DNA of 64,000 nt from Streptomyces sp. NBC_01275 (GCF_026340655.1 NZ_JAPEOZ010000001.1:1240001-1304000); one strand, 5' to 3'. Counted from the first letter of the stretch, positions 1 through 8,988 are shown. Notes: generated by a model from the letters alone, not told the origin. Translations and numbers: made by a program.

Positions 1-18
1 GCAGGCTAGTTTGCTCGG

Positions 19-459
19 ATGAGTCTCCTTGATGATGTGGCCGAGCGCGACGGCTGGCGTTGCTGGGTATGTGACGAAGCGGTCGACCCCGACGAGTCGG
101 TGAACGACCCGCGGGGGCCCAGCGTCGACAGCCGGACTGCCGACCGGAAGGCCAAGGTCGCCGAGCGGCTCGCGCACCGCGGATGCAACACCCGCAAGGG
201 TGCGGTCAAGGTGCTCATCGCCTGGCCGGACCGCCTGTACGTGGTCGAACCCGCGCCGCTGATCACCGTTGCCGGGAGGCTGGAGCGCAAGGGGGGCCGC
301 GAGGTGGTGGGCCGTTGTCCGACCAGGCGGGACGCCCAAGAGGCGGCGGATTGGCTGGTGGACCGGTTCTCCCGACTCGTACCGGGGCTGCCGGTGACCG
401 CCGACATCGAGCCGGGCGGCGGCCAGTTCCTCATCACCCTGGCCACCCGCCGCCGCTGA
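19..459 (+). CDS. HNH-like small protein upstream of purB
   Basis: A 146-residue protein of unknown role. It has a CxxC pair near residues 15-18 (CWVC) and a later HRGCNTRKG stretch at residues 53-61. This resembles the zinc-binding and H-x-x-CN-x-R/K core of HNH nucleases, but the spacing is short and no catalytic histidine can be assigned with certainty. The rest (about residues 65-146) is a mixed domain I do not recognise. It is the first complete gene in the window and runs the same way as purB, about 110 bases upstream. The ATG at 19 is the first start in frame and the real start could lie before the window. Nuclease activity is an inference from the motif only. Confidence 0.6.
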   Translation: MSLLDDVAERDGWRCWVCDEAVDPDESVNDPRGPSVDSRTADRKAKVAERLAHRGCNTRKGAVKVLIAWPDRLYVVEPAPLITVAGRLERKGGREVVGRCPTRRDAQEAADWLVDRFSRLVPGLPVTADIEPGGGQFLITLATRRR

Positions 460-568
460 CCAGGGACCACCAGCGCAAACTCGCGCGACCAAGGGCCCCT
501 GACCTGTAGGTTCCTACAGCACGTGGACGGTTCGGAACCTGTATGGACGCCCGGTAAACTCCGGACAC

Positions 569-2011
569 GTGACTTCTGCGCCCGCCAAGCCCCGCATCCC
601 GAACGTCCTCGCCGGACGCTACGCCTCCACCGAGCTCGCCACGCTCTGGTCCCCCGAACAGAAGGTGAAGCTGGAGCGTCAGCTCTGGCTCGCCGTGCTG
701 AAGGCCCAGAAGGACCTCGGGATCGAGGTGCCGGACGCGGCGATCGCCGACTACGAACGCGTCCTCGACACCGTCGACCTGGCCTCCATCGCCGAGCGCG
801 AGAAGGTCACGCGGCACGACGTGAAGGCGCGGATCGAGGAGTTCAACGACCTCGCCGGGCACGAGCAGGTCCACAAGGGCATGACGTCCCGCGACCTGAC
901 GGAGAACGTCGAGCAGCTCCAGATCCGGCTCTCGCTGGAGCTCGTCCGCGACCGTACGGTGGCCGTGCTGGCGCGGCTGGCCAAGCTGGCGGCCGAGTAC
1001 GGCGAGCTGGTCATGGCCGGCCGCTCGCACAACGTGGCCGCGCAGGCCACCACCCTCGGCAAGCGGTTCGCCACCGCCGCCGACGAGCTGCTCGTGGCGT
1101 ACGGCCGGATCGAGGAGCTGCTCGGCCGCTACCCGCTGCGCGGCATCAAGGGCCCGGTCGGCACCGCGCAGGACATGCTGGACCTGCTGGGCGGCGACGC
1201 CGCGAAGCTGGCCGAGCTGGAGGACCGGATCGCCGGTCACCTCGGCTTCTCGCAGGCGTTCACCTCCGTCGGCCAGGTCTACCCGCGGTCGCTGGACTAC
1301 GAGGTCGTCACCGCGCTGGTGCAGCTGGCGGCGGCCCCCTCCTCGCTGGCGAAGACGATCCGGCTGATGGCCGGGCACGAGCTGGTGACCGAGGGCTTCA
1401 AGCCGGGCCAGGTCGGTTCCTCGGCGATGCCGCACAAGATGAACACCCGCTCCTGCGAGCGCGTCAACGGCCTGATGGTCATCCTGCGCGGCTACGCGTC
1501 GATGACCGGCGAGCTGGCGGGCGACCAGTGGAACGAGGGCGACGTGTCCTGCTCGGTGGTGCGCCGGGTCGCACTGCCGGACGCGTTCTTCGCGCTCGAC
1601 GGTCTGCTGGAGACGTTCCTGACGGTGCTCGACGAGTTCGGCGCGTTCCCGGCGGTCGTCGCCCGCGAGCTGGACCGCTACCTGCCGTTCCTCGCCACCA
1701 CCAAGGTGCTGATGGGCGCGGTGCGCGCGGGCGTGGGCCGGGAGGTCGCGCACGAGGCGATCAAGGAGAACGCCGTCGCCAGCGCCCTGGCCATGCGGGA
1801 GCAGGGCGCGGAGCGCAACGAGCTGCTCGACAAGCTGGCCGCCGACGAGCGCCTCCCGCTCGACCGCGCCCAGCTGGACGCGCTGATGGCCGACAAGCTG
1901 TCCTTCACGGGCGCGGCGGCCGCGCAGGTCGCCACGGTCGTCGGCCGGGTCGAGGAGATCGTGAAGCAGCGCCCGGAGGCGGCCGGCTACACCCCCGGAG
2001 CGATCCTCTGA
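569..2011 (+). CDS. purB: Adenylosuccinate lyase
   Basis: A 480-residue fumarase/aspartase-superfamily lyase. It catalyses two steps of purine synthesis: release of fumarate from SAICAR to give AICAR, and from adenylosuccinate to give AMP. Visible motifs are TSRDLTEN (substrate binding), SHNVAAQ with the catalytic-type histidine, and the superfamily signature GSSAMPHKMN around residue 290, which carries the flexible-loop serine. The length is normal for the actinobacterial type. The start is a GTG at 569, since the next methionine falls well inside the protein. The mug gene follows at once, with its reading frame touching the purB stop. A cytosolic housekeeping gene, confidently identified. 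Confidence 0.95.
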   Translation: MTSAPAKPRIPNVLAGRYASTELATLWSPEQKVKLERQLWLAVLKAQKDLGIEVPDAAIADYERVLDTVDLASIAEREKVTRHDVKARIEEFNDLAGHEQVHKGMTSRDLTENVEQLQIRLSLELVRDRTVAVLARLAKLAAEYGELVMAGRSHNVAAQATTLGKRFATAADELLVAYGRIEELLGRYPLRGIKGPVGTAQDMLDLLGGDAAKLAELEDRIAGHLGFSQAFTSVGQVYPRSLDYEVVTALVQLAAAPSSLAKTIRLMAGHELVTEGFKPGQVGSSAMPHKMNTRSCERVNGLMVILRGYASMTGELAGDQWNEGDVSCSVVRRVALPDAFFALDGLLETFLTVLDEFGAFPAVVARELDRYLPFLATTKVLMGAVRAGVGREVAHEAIKENAVASALAMREQGAERNELLDKLAADERLPLDRAQLDALMADKLSFTGAAAAQVATVVGRVEEIVKQRPEAAGYTPGAIL

Positions 2012-2607
2012 CCCGCGACACCCCTGTCACTCCCGTCACTTCCGTCAACGCCGTCACTTCCGTCACTCGCTTCACCCAGGCGGAGCTGGAGGCCGCCCGC
2101 GACCGTCTCGTACCGGACGTCGTCGCGGGCGGCCTGCGCGTGCTGTTCTGCGGCATCAACCCGGGGCTGATGACGGCGGCGACCGGCCACCACTTCGCCC
2201 GCCCGGGCAACCGCTTCTGGCCGGTGCTGCACCTGTCCGGCTTCACCCCGAGGCTGATGAAGCCCGCGGAGCAGCAGGAGCTGCTGTCGTACGGGCTGGG
2301 CATCACGAACGTGGTGGCGCGGGCGACCGCCCGGGCCGACGAGCTCGGCGCCGAGGAGTACCGCGAGGGCGGGCGGCTGCTGGCGGAGAAGGTGGCGGCG
2401 CTGAAGCCGCGCTGGCTGGCGGTGGTGGGCGTGACCGCCTACCGGGCGGCCTTCGACGACCGCAAGGCCCAAGTGGGTCCGCAGGAACGGGTCTTCGGGG
2501 ACACGCGCGTGTGGGCGCTGCCGAACCCCAGCGGTCTGAACGCCCATTGGACGGCGGCGACGATGGCGGAGGAGTTCGCCCGGCTGCGGGCAGCGGCGCA
2601 GGACTGA
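2008..2607 (+). CDS. mug: G/U mismatch-specific DNA glycosylase (Mug/TDG type)
   Basis: About 180-199 residues of a uracil-DNA-glycosylase-superfamily protein that removes uracil or modified bases from G:U or G:T mismatches. The catalytic GINPG motif follows the first strand (LRVLFCGINPG), and the family motif NPSGLNAHW lies near the C-terminus. The start is unresolved. Between the purB stop and the conserved domain the frame has no ATG, GTG or TTG. It instead holds short GTCACT-type repeats encoding VTPVTSVNAVTSVT, and the first ordinary start is GTG 2140, just inside the domain. The coordinates given use a CTG at 2008 that overlaps the purB stop. The ancestral start was probably near 2065 (GTCACTCGC, one base from a GTG). 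Confidence 0.8.
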   Translation: MTRDTPVTPVTSVNAVTSVTRFTQAELEAARDRLVPDVVAGGLRVLFCGINPGLMTAATGHHFARPGNRFWPVLHLSGFTPRLMKPAEQQELLSYGLGITNVVARATARADELGAEEYREGGRLLAEKVAALKPRWLAVVGVTAYRAAFDDRKAQVGPQERVFGDTRVWALPNPSGLNAHWTAATMAEEFARLRAAAQD

Positions 2608-2690
2608 CCGTCCCCGGCTCGGACGTCGCGTAACGGACGTCCCGCGTCGGACGTTCCGCGTCGGATCCCGCGTCGGCCGTCCGACTCAGG
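2608..2690. repeat. Short direct repeats between convergent genes
   Basis: The spacer between mug and the ABC permease, which converge here, is made of about four imperfect copies of a 15-17 base unit containing CGCGTCGGACGTYCC. No clear terminator hairpin was seen apart from these repeats. Confidence 0.55.
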
Positions 2691-3498
2691 CGTCCCTGCG
2701 CCGCACCCGCCACGCCCCGGCCGCGACCGCCGCCGCCGTCCAGAGCGCGGTCACCGCCAGCCCCGTCCACGGGCCCAGGATGCCGTCCCACCTGCTGTGC
2801 AGCACCACTTGACCGGCCCGGTCGGGCAGGAGGTCGGCGGCGTTGCCGGACAGGTCGCCGAGGACGAAGGACACGATCAGGAGGAAGGGGATGAGGATGC
2901 TGAGCGTCGCCGTCCCGCTGTGCAGGACCATCGTCAGACCGGCGGCCAGCAAGGCCATCAGCGTCAGGTAGAGCGCGCAGCCGATCGTCCCGCGCAGGCC
3001 CTCGGCGGCCGTCAGTCCGTCGGCCTTCTCTCCCAGCACCGCGCCGCCCACCGCCCACGTCACCAGGCCCGTGACCAGGCCGACGGCCAGGACGGGCAGG
3101 GCGATCGCCGTCAGCTTGGCGGCGAACCAGCGGCCCCGGTGCGGCACGGCGGCCAGCGACACGCGCAGCGCGCCGCCCTGGAACTCGGCCGAGACGGCCG
3201 TCGTGCCGAACGCGATCGCCGCGATCTGGCCGAAGCTCGCGCCGAAGAACGCGGAGAAGAGCGGGTCGAGGTCGTCGCCGTCGGCGCCGGGTCCGGCCTG
3301 GGCGGAGAAGACGGAGAAGGCGGAGAAGACGACGGTGGCGAGCAGGACCGCGCACAGGCCGCCGACCAGCGACCGCAGCGTACGGATCTTGATCCACTCG
3401 GCGTGGAGAGCGGGCGCGAATCCCGCGTATCCCCCGACTCCCGTGGTTCCCGCGACTCTCGTGGTTCCAGTGGTTCCAGTCGTTCCGGTGGTTCCCAT
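2686..3498 (-). CDS. ABC-2 type exporter permease
   Basis: A 270-residue integral membrane protein with about six hydrophobic segments (for example near residues 40-60, 85-105, 125-150, 165-190, 195-215 and 235-260), typical of ABC-2 permeases. It presumably pairs with the ATPase just upstream, whose stop is three bases from this start, to export an unknown substrate. The first 25 or so residues are odd: they are 9-base DNA repeats encoding Gly-Thr-Thr units (GTTGTTGTTGTT), then the normal start of the domain (HAEWIKIRTLRS). The natural start may lie further in, with the repeat a strain-specific extension. The substrate cannot be inferred from sequence. Confidence 0.85.
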   Translation of the reverse strand: MGTTGTTGTTGTTRVAGTTGVGGYAGFAPALHAEWIKIRTLRSLVGGLCAVLLATVVFSAFSVFSAQAGPGADGDDLDPLFSAFFGASFGQIAAIAFGTTAVSAEFQGGALRVSLAAVPHRGRWFAAKLTAIALPVLAVGLVTGLVTWAVGGAVLGEKADGLTAAEGLRGTIGCALYLTLMALLAAGLTMVLHSGTATLSILIPFLLIVSFVLGDLSGNAADLLPDRAGQVVLHSRWDGILGPWTGLAVTALWTAAAVAAGAWRVRRRDA

Positions 3499-3500
3499 GG

Positions 3501-4424
3501 TCAGTCCTCCTTGGGCCGCTGGGCCGCGAACTCGGCGTCCGCTGCGGTCAGATCGAGGTAGGCCTGCTCCAGCGTGCCTTCCTCGGCGGTCAGTTCGAGC
3601 AGGGGGACGCCGGCGTCGGACAGCAGACGGCCGACGTCGTCCACGCGCGCGTGGTGCACGATCCAGTGCCCGTCGGCGTGCTCCTCGACGTCGTGCCCGT
3701 GCCCGGCGAGGGCGCTTTTCAGGGCGAGCGGGTCGGTGGTGCGGATGCGTACGCGGGGCCGCACGCGCGCGTCGATGAAGTCCCGCATCGGGGTGTCGGC
3801 CAGCAGGCGGCCCCGGCCGAGGACGACGAGGTGGTCGGCGTAGGACGCGGTCTCGTTCATGAGGTGGCTGGAGACCAGCACGGTGCGCCCTTCCCCGGCG
3901 AGCCGGCGCAGCAACGCGCGGATCCAGACGATGCCTTCGGGGTCGAGGCCGTTGGACGGCTCGTCGAGCAGCACCACTTCGGGGTCGCCGAGCAGCGCCG
4001 CGGCGATGCCGAGTCGCTGACGCATGCCCAGGGAGTACGTCTTCACCCGGCGGCCCGCGGCCGGGGCGAGCCCGGTCTCCGCCAGGACCTCGTCGGCCCG
4101 GCGGGCCGGGATGCGGTTGCTCGCCGCCAGGGCGCGGAGGTGGTCGCGTCCGGTGCGGGAGCCGTGCGCGGCCTGCGCGTCGAGCAGGGCGCCCACGTGA
4201 CGGAGCGGTTCGCGGAGGGTGCGGTAGGGGCGGCCGCCGAGGGTGGCGCTGCCCGAGGTCGGCCGGTCCAGACCCAGGACCAGGCGCAGGGTCGTGGACT
4301 TGCCGGCGCCGTTGGGGCCGAGGAAGCCGGTGACGCGGCCGGGCAGGACACGGAAGGTGAGGCGGTCCACGGCGCGCCGTGGACCGTACTCCTTGGTCAG
4401 GTCGTGGACGTCGATGCTGGTCAT
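3501..4424 (-). CDS. ABC transporter ATP-binding protein
   Basis: A 307-residue ATPase that powers the neighbouring permease. It has a Walker A motif GPNGAGKST near residue 38, a signature YSLGMRQRLG, a Walker B VVLLDEPSNGLDPEG and an H-loop SSH, all intact. The C-terminal 80 residues form the extra domain usual in drug-export ATPases of the DrrA/BcrA type. The start is the ATG at 4424 (MTSIDVHDL); a longer open frame upstream runs into the divergent promoter and lacks homology. It is divergent from the histidine kinase at 4534, which suggests that the two-component system controls this exporter. Confidence 0.9.
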   Translation of the reverse strand: MTSIDVHDLTKEYGPRRAVDRLTFRVLPGRVTGFLGPNGAGKSTTLRLVLGLDRPTSGSATLGGRPYRTLREPLRHVGALLDAQAAHGSRTGRDHLRALAASNRIPARRADEVLAETGLAPAAGRRVKTYSLGMRQRLGIAAALLGDPEVVLLDEPSNGLDPEGIVWIRALLRRLAGEGRTVLVSSHLMNETASYADHLVVLGRGRLLADTPMRDFIDARVRPRVRIRTTDPLALKSALAGHGHDVEEHADGHWIVHHARVDDVGRLLSDAGVPLLELTAEEGTLEQAYLDLTAADAEFAAQRPKED

Positions 4425-4454
4425 GGGCACGACTCTGGCGTGGGCGGGGGTGTC

Positions 4455-4502
4455 GGGCCTCCCCCGCACGGGGAGGGCGTCTCCCTCGCTCGGGGGAGGC
4501 CC
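4455..4502. promoter_or_regulatory. Long palindrome between divergent exporter and kinase genes
   Basis: A perfect 12-base inverted repeat (arms 4455-4466 and 4491-4502, GGGCCTCCCCCG and its complement) encloses a second small inverted repeat. It lies between the ABC ATPase start at 4424 and the kinase start at 4534, so it is well placed as an operator or a shared mRNA-leader hairpin. Binding by the cognate response regulator is an inference. Confidence 0.5.
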
Positions 4503-4533
4503 GTTGTCAGTGGGGACTGGCACGCTTGTCCGC

Positions 4534-5688
4534 ATGGGCCGCCTTCTGCGCCCGCTGCTGCGGGGGACGACGTACACACGACTGCTGCACCTGTGGGTGC
4601 CGATGCTGGTCGTGAGCGTCTGGATGTTCATCGACCCGTCGCGTCCGTGGGTGCCGGCGCTGCTGCTCGTCCCGGTCGGTCTGATCCCCGCGGTGCGCAT
4701 GGGCGAGGGAGTGCAGGCGCGGCTGCTGCTTCTGCCGGGCGATCCCGATCCGGGATTCTCCGTGACGGCGTCGGCGACCTGGCAGGACCGGCTGCGGACC
4801 GTGCTGTGGCTGGAGGCGCGCATGGCACTCGGCGCGGTGGCCCTGTTCGCGTGCGTCTGGCTTCCCGGCCTCGCCTACGAGTTGACCGTGCTCGCGAGCG
4901 GACACGCCTCCCACGGGATACCGCTCCTCGACCAGGCGTCACCCCACCGGTGGTTCGCCCTGCTGATCGCTCTCCCCCTGCTCGCTCTGTACGCCGCCGT
5001 CGTCGGCCTGGGCGAGCTGGTCACCGTCGTCGCGCGCGGGCTGCTCGGCCCGTCCGCCGCCGAGCGGCTCGCCGCCCTGGAGGAGCGCACCGAGCGGCTG
5101 CTGGAGCGCAACCGCATCGCCCGCGAGCTGCACGACTCCATCGGGCACGCGCTGACGGTGGCGGTGGTGCAGGCGGGCGCGGCGCGGGCGGCGGGCGACC
5201 CGGACTTCACCGACCGGGCGCTGGCGGCCATCGAGGAGACCGGCCGCTCGGCCCTGGCGGACCTGGAGCGGGTGCTGGGCGTGCTGCGGGAGTCGGGTCG
5301 GCCGGCGAGCGGACGGCCGACGCTGGCCGAGGCCGACCGGCTGCTGGAGTCGGCGCGCGCGTCCGGGGCGAAGGTCGACGCGGAGGTGACGGGCCCGCTG
5401 GAGAGCGTCCCGGCCCCGGTGTCCCGGGAGGGCTACCGCATCCTCCAGGAGGCGCTGACCAATGTGCTGCGGCACGCGGGCGCCGTACCGGTCCGGGTCC
5501 GCGTGGGCGTCGCCGACGACCTGCTGTGCCTGGAGGTGCGCAATCCCCTGACGGCCCGGATACCCGGGCCCGGACGGGGCAGCGGGCTGCGCGGCATCCG
5601 CGAACGGGCGGCGCTGCTGGGCGGCCGGGCCTCGACCGGGCCGGACGAGGGCGACTGGCAGGTCCGCGCCGAGCTGCCGCTGCGCTGA
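4534..5688 (+). CDS. Sensor histidine kinase (NarL-partner type)
   Basis: A 384-residue membrane sensor kinase. The N-terminal half has four or five hydrophobic segments with no large extracellular loop, as in intramembrane-sensing kinases that guard antimicrobial-export ABC systems. The HisKA_3 box reads ARELHDSIGHALT with the phospho-acceptor His near residue 200. The C-terminal HATPase ends with GSGLRGIRERAALLGG. The chosen ATG at 4534 starts just before the first membrane segment. The response regulator follows after 14 bases, and the divergent ABC genes are the probable target. The signal sensed is unknown. Confidence 0.88.
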   Translation: MGRLLRPLLRGTTYTRLLHLWVPMLVVSVWMFIDPSRPWVPALLLVPVGLIPAVRMGEGVQARLLLLPGDPDPGFSVTASATWQDRLRTVLWLEARMALGAVALFACVWLPGLAYELTVLASGHASHGIPLLDQASPHRWFALLIALPLLALYAAVVGLGELVTVVARGLLGPSAAERLAALEERTERLLERNRIARELHDSIGHALTVAVVQAGAARAAGDPDFTDRALAAIEETGRSALADLERVLGVLRESGRPASGRPTLAEADRLLESARASGAKVDAEVTGPLESVPAPVSREGYRILQEALTNVLRHAGAVPVRVRVGVADDLLCLEVRNPLTARIPGPGRGSGLRGIRERAALLGGRASTGPDEGDWQVRAELPLR

Positions 5689-5702
5689 TCTACGCTGAGC
5701 GG

Positions 5703-6368
5703 ATGCCCGTCACCGTTCTGCTCGTCGACGACGAACCCCTGGTCCGCGCGGGTCTGCGGGCCGTGTTGGAGGCGCAGCCCGACATCGAGGTGGTCGGGGA
5801 GGCCGCGGACGGGGCGGCGGTGATCCCGCTGGTGCGCCGGCTGCGGCCCGACGTGGTCGCCATGGACGTACGGATGCCGTTGATGGACGGGATCGAGGCG
5901 ACGCGCGCGGTGCTGCGGACCGTGGCCGAGCCGCCGAAGATCATCGTGGTGACTACGTTCGAGAACGACGAGTACGTGTACGAGGCGCTGCGCGCGGGGG
6001 CGGACGGGTTCCTGCTGAAGCGGGCCCGGCCCGCCGAGATCGTGCACGCGGTACGGCTGGTCGCCGCGGGCGAGTCGCTGCTGTTCCCGGCGTCGGTGCG
6101 ACGGCTCGCCGCCGAGTACGGCGACGGCGACGGCGGGAACCGCGCCGCCCGGGACACGATGGAGCAGGCCCGGCTGACCGAGCGGGAGGCCGAGGTGCTG
6201 CGCCTGATGACCCGTGGACTGTCCAACGCGGAGATCGCGGGCCTGCTCGTCGTCGGGACGGAGACGGTCAAGTCGCACGTCAGCGCGGTGCTGGCGAAGC
6301 TCGGGGCGCGGGACCGGACACAGGCGGTGATCACGGCGTACGAGTCGGGGTTCGTGGCGCCGGGCTGA
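5703..6368 (+). CDS. LuxR/NarL-family response regulator
   Basis: A 221-residue two-component regulator. The receiver domain (residues 1-120) begins VTVLLVDDEPLVRAGL and has the phospho-acceptor Asp near residue 55 (AMDVRMPLMDG). The C-terminal LuxR-type helix-turn-helix reads LTEREAEVLRLMTRGLSNAEIA. It lies 14 bases after the kinase stop and is surely its partner. Likely targets are its own operon and the divergent ABC exporter through the palindrome at 4455-4502. A much longer open frame in this phase upstream is antisense to the ABC genes and is not real. Confidence 0.92.
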   Translation: MPVTVLLVDDEPLVRAGLRAVLEAQPDIEVVGEAADGAAVIPLVRRLRPDVVAMDVRMPLMDGIEATRAVLRTVAEPPKIIVVTTFENDEYVYEALRAGADGFLLKRARPAEIVHAVRLVAAGESLLFPASVRRLAAEYGDGDGGNRAARDTMEQARLTEREAEVLRLMTRGLSNAEIAGLLVVGTETVKSHVSAVLAKLGARDRTQAVITAYESGFVAPG

Positions 6369-6480
6369 GCGGCCCGGTCGGGCGCCGGCACCGCACACCG
6401 GTACACAATCGTCACTCGCCGGGGTCCGCCGTGCCGAGTACGATCCGCCCAACACGCGCACGAGCTGGGAGGACGAGACG

Positions 6481-7638
6481 TTGGGTCGGCTGACCGGTGG
6501 GGATCCCTCGCTGCTGCGCAGGATCAACTCCGCGGTGGTGCTGCACGCGCTGCGCGCCGCGGACTGCGCGACGCTCACGGAGATCACCCGGGTGACGGGG
6601 CTGTCCCGGCCGACCGTCGAGGGGGTCGTCGAGGATCTCATCGGGGCCGGGCTCGTCGTGGAGACGGCGGCCGAGGAGGGCGCCGCCCGCCGTCAGGGGC
6701 GGCCCGCGCGGCGGTTCCGCTTCCGTGCGGAGGCCGGGCATCTGCTGGGCCTGGAGATCGGCCCGCACCGGGTGGCCGCGCTCCTGGCCGACCTGGACGG
6801 TCGGGTGCTGGGCGCGCAGGCCAAGGACGTCGACGAGACGGCCCCGGCGGACGAGCGGCTGGAGCGGTTGCGTACCGCGGTCGCCGAGCTGCTGCGCCGG
6901 GCGGGCGTTCCGCGCAGCTCCCTGCGGGCCGTGGGAGTCGCCACGCCCGGGATCGTCGAGGCGGACGGCACCGTGCGGCTGGGCACCGCGCTGCCCGAGT
7001 GGACGGGGCTGCGGCTGGGCGAACGGCTGAGCCGCTCCTTCAAGTGCCCGGTGCTGGTGGAGAACGACGCCAACGCGGCGGCCGTCGCCGAACACTGGAA
7101 GGGCTCGGCCACCGAGTCCGACGACGTCGTGTTCGTGCTGGCCGGGCTGAGTCCGGGTGCCGGTTCGCTGATCGGCGGGCGGCTGCACCGGGGGTACGGC
7201 GGTGCGGCCGGGGAGATCGGGGCGCTGCATCTGCTGGGCCGTGGGGTGACCCCGGAGACGCTGCTGTCCACCACGGACGAGCCGCTGCATCCGCTGGACG
7301 AGCCGGCGGTGGCCAAGGTGTTCACCCAGGCCCGCGAGGGCGACCAACAGGCGCGGGCGGCCGTGGACCGGTTCATCCAGCGGCTCGTCCACGACGTGGC
7401 CGCGCTGGTGCTGGCGCTGGATCCCGAGCTGGTCGTGGTCGGCGGCTGGGCGGCCGGTCTCGACGGCGTGCTGGAGCCGCTGCGGCGCGAGCTGGCGCGG
7501 TACTGTCTGCGGCCGCCGAAGGTGGCGCTGTCACTGCTGGGCGAGGCCGCCGTGGCGACGGGCGCGCTGCGGCTGGCCCTGGACCACGTCGAGGAGCAGT
7601 TGTTCGCGGTCGACGGCACGGTGACGGCACGACGCTGA
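6481..7638 (+). CDS. ROK-family transcriptional regulator
   Basis: A 385-residue protein with an N-terminal winged helix-turn-helix (about residues 10-70, TLTEITRVTGLSRPTVEGVVEDL) and a C-terminal ROK sugar-kinase-like domain. The CxCGxxGCxE zinc motif of ROK kinases and classic NagC/Mlc proteins is missing after the GEIGALHL segment. This argues for a regulator that has lost kinase function. The start is a TTG at 6481 with a strong GGGAGGA ribosome binding site upstream. No sugar gene adjoins it, so the ligand and target are unknown. Family assignment is firm, role inferred. Confidence 0.88.
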   Translation: MGRLTGGDPSLLRRINSAVVLHALRAADCATLTEITRVTGLSRPTVEGVVEDLIGAGLVVETAAEEGAARRQGRPARRFRFRAEAGHLLGLEIGPHRVAALLADLDGRVLGAQAKDVDETAPADERLERLRTAVAELLRRAGVPRSSLRAVGVATPGIVEADGTVRLGTALPEWTGLRLGERLSRSFKCPVLVENDANAAAVAEHWKGSATESDDVVFVLAGLSPGAGSLIGGRLHRGYGGAAGEIGALHLLGRGVTPETLLSTTDEPLHPLDEPAVAKVFTQAREGDQQARAAVDRFIQRLVHDVAALVLALDPELVVVGGWAAGLDGVLEPLRRELARYCLRPPKVALSLLGEAAVATGALRLALDHVEEQLFAVDGTVTARR

Positions 7639-7675
7639 CGGTGCGTCGCTGTCAGGTGCGGGGTGCCGGGTGCGG

Positions 7676-7757
7676 CTCGGTCGGCGCAGCTCGGTCGGCT
7701 CGGCTCGGTCGGCTCGGCTCGGTCGGCTCGGCTCGGTCGGCTCGGCTCGGTCGGCGG
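7676..7757. repeat. 14-base tandem repeat downstream of the ROK gene
   Basis: The 216-base spacer between two convergent genes holds about five copies of a 14-base unit (TCGGCTCGGCTCGG, start arbitrary). It looks like a variable simple repeat. No function is evident. Confidence 0.8.
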
Positions 7758-7854
7758 CCGGGCCGGCCGAGGGCAGAACGTTCAGGGAACTGCCGCTCGG
7801 CCGGAGTGCGGACGGCTCGGGAAGCCCGTCGCTCAGAGGGGTGCCCCGGCTCCC

Positions 7855-8616
7855 TCAGGAAGCCTGGCGTTCCGGACCGTCGTGTATCTCCACGCCGCCC
7901 GACGCGCCGAACGTCAGTCGACACGTGTCAGCCCGGTACGTGGCGACGGAGAGCGCCGCGGTGCGGCCCTCGGCGAAGAAGCGGGTCGTGACGACGAGGA
8001 CGGGCGCGCCGGGCAGCCGGTCGAGTTCCTTGGCGTCGTCCGCGCGGGCCGAGCCCAGCTCCACGGCGCGGTCCTGGCCCTCCAGCTCCAGACGCTGCAG
8101 TTCGCGCAGCACCGCACGCGCGCGTGCCGGTCCCGAGGGGGTGTCGATCGCGGTCAGGGCGGGCACCGACGCCTGGGGGACGTAGAGCAGTTCGGCGGCG
8201 ACCGGCCGGCCCTGGGAGACGCGTGAGCGGCGCACGATGTGGACGGCCTGCTCGCGCGGGGTCTGCAGGGCCGTGGCGACGGCCGCGGGCGGGGCCGCGA
8301 CCGCGGAGTCGACGGCCTGCCAGGCGTCGTCGCCCGTGCCCGGCCAGATCTGGTGCTCGGTGCCGATGGCGACGCCCACGCGGGGCGGCGCGACGGTCGT
8401 GCCGACACCGCGCCGGCGCTGCAGCCGGCCTTCCAGCTCGAGCTGCTCCAGGGCCTGCCGGAGCGTCGCGCGGGCGACGCCGAAGCGGGCGGCCAAGTCA
8501 CGTTCGTTGGGCAGGATCTCACCCACCGTGAACTCCGAGTCGAGCGCCTCACTGAGCACGGTCTTGAGATGCCAGTACTTCGGTTCCGGTACCGATTCCA
8601 GCTGCGTGGTCCCCAC
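7855..8616 (-). CDS. GntR-family regulator with UTRA domain
   Basis: A 253-residue HutC/FarR-subfamily regulator. The N-terminal winged helix (about residues 10-75) contains LPNERDLAARFGVARATLRQALEQLELEGRL. Residues 90-245 form a UTRA ligand-binding domain, which in this subfamily usually senses sugar phosphates or related small molecules. The start is GTG 8616. The upstream AT-rich stretch near 8660-8700 probably holds its promoter. It is divergent from the alpha/beta hydrolase at 8989, but 370 bases separate them, so regulation of that gene is only possible. Confidence 0.85.
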   Translation of the reverse strand: MGTTQLESVPEPKYWHLKTVLSEALDSEFTVGEILPNERDLAARFGVARATLRQALEQLELEGRLQRRRGVGTTVAPPRVGVAIGTEHQIWPGTGDDAWQAVDSAVAAPPAAVATALQTPREQAVHIVRRSRVSQGRPVAAELLYVPQASVPALTAIDTPSGPARARAVLRELQRLELEGQDRAVELGSARADDAKELDRLPGAPVLVVTTRFFAEGRTAALSVATYRADTCRLTFGASGGVEIHDGPERQAS

Positions 8617-8889
8617 CCTGTCCTCCGCAATCGCCGTGGTCCGGCGGCGTTTTCGCGCCCTTGTTTATTAAAGGTTGTTGCACTTATCTGCGACCATAGG
8701 GCGGCCCGCACCCTTGGTCAAGACCAATCCTCGACCCCTTGGAGCGCGGACCGGCGCTCGGAAAGAAAGCGTTCACTGCGCGTTCGCACAGGCCCGCTTT
8801 CGTGACACTCCGGCAACGTTCCGGGATCATCCGCCAGGGGCTACCAGCCGGTAGCAATTGCTGACAAGCTGTCTACGACGTTCCCGACG

Positions 8890-8970
8890 TCCACCGGCCA
8901 AGTCCGCTCATCGGCCAGGTCCGTCCACCGGCCAGGTCCGTCCACCGGCCAGGTCCGTCCACCGGCCAGT
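8890..8970. repeat. 17-base tandem repeat before the hydrolase gene
   Basis: About four and a half copies of a 17-base unit (GGCCAGGTCCGTCCACC) lie in the 372-base gap between the GntR gene and the hydrolase, ending close to the hydrolase ribosome binding site (GACGAGGAG). Outside the repeat the gap holds only an AT-rich promoter-like zone near 8660-8700. Confidence 0.8.
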
Positions 8971-8988
8971 TCCAGACGAGGAGTTCCC

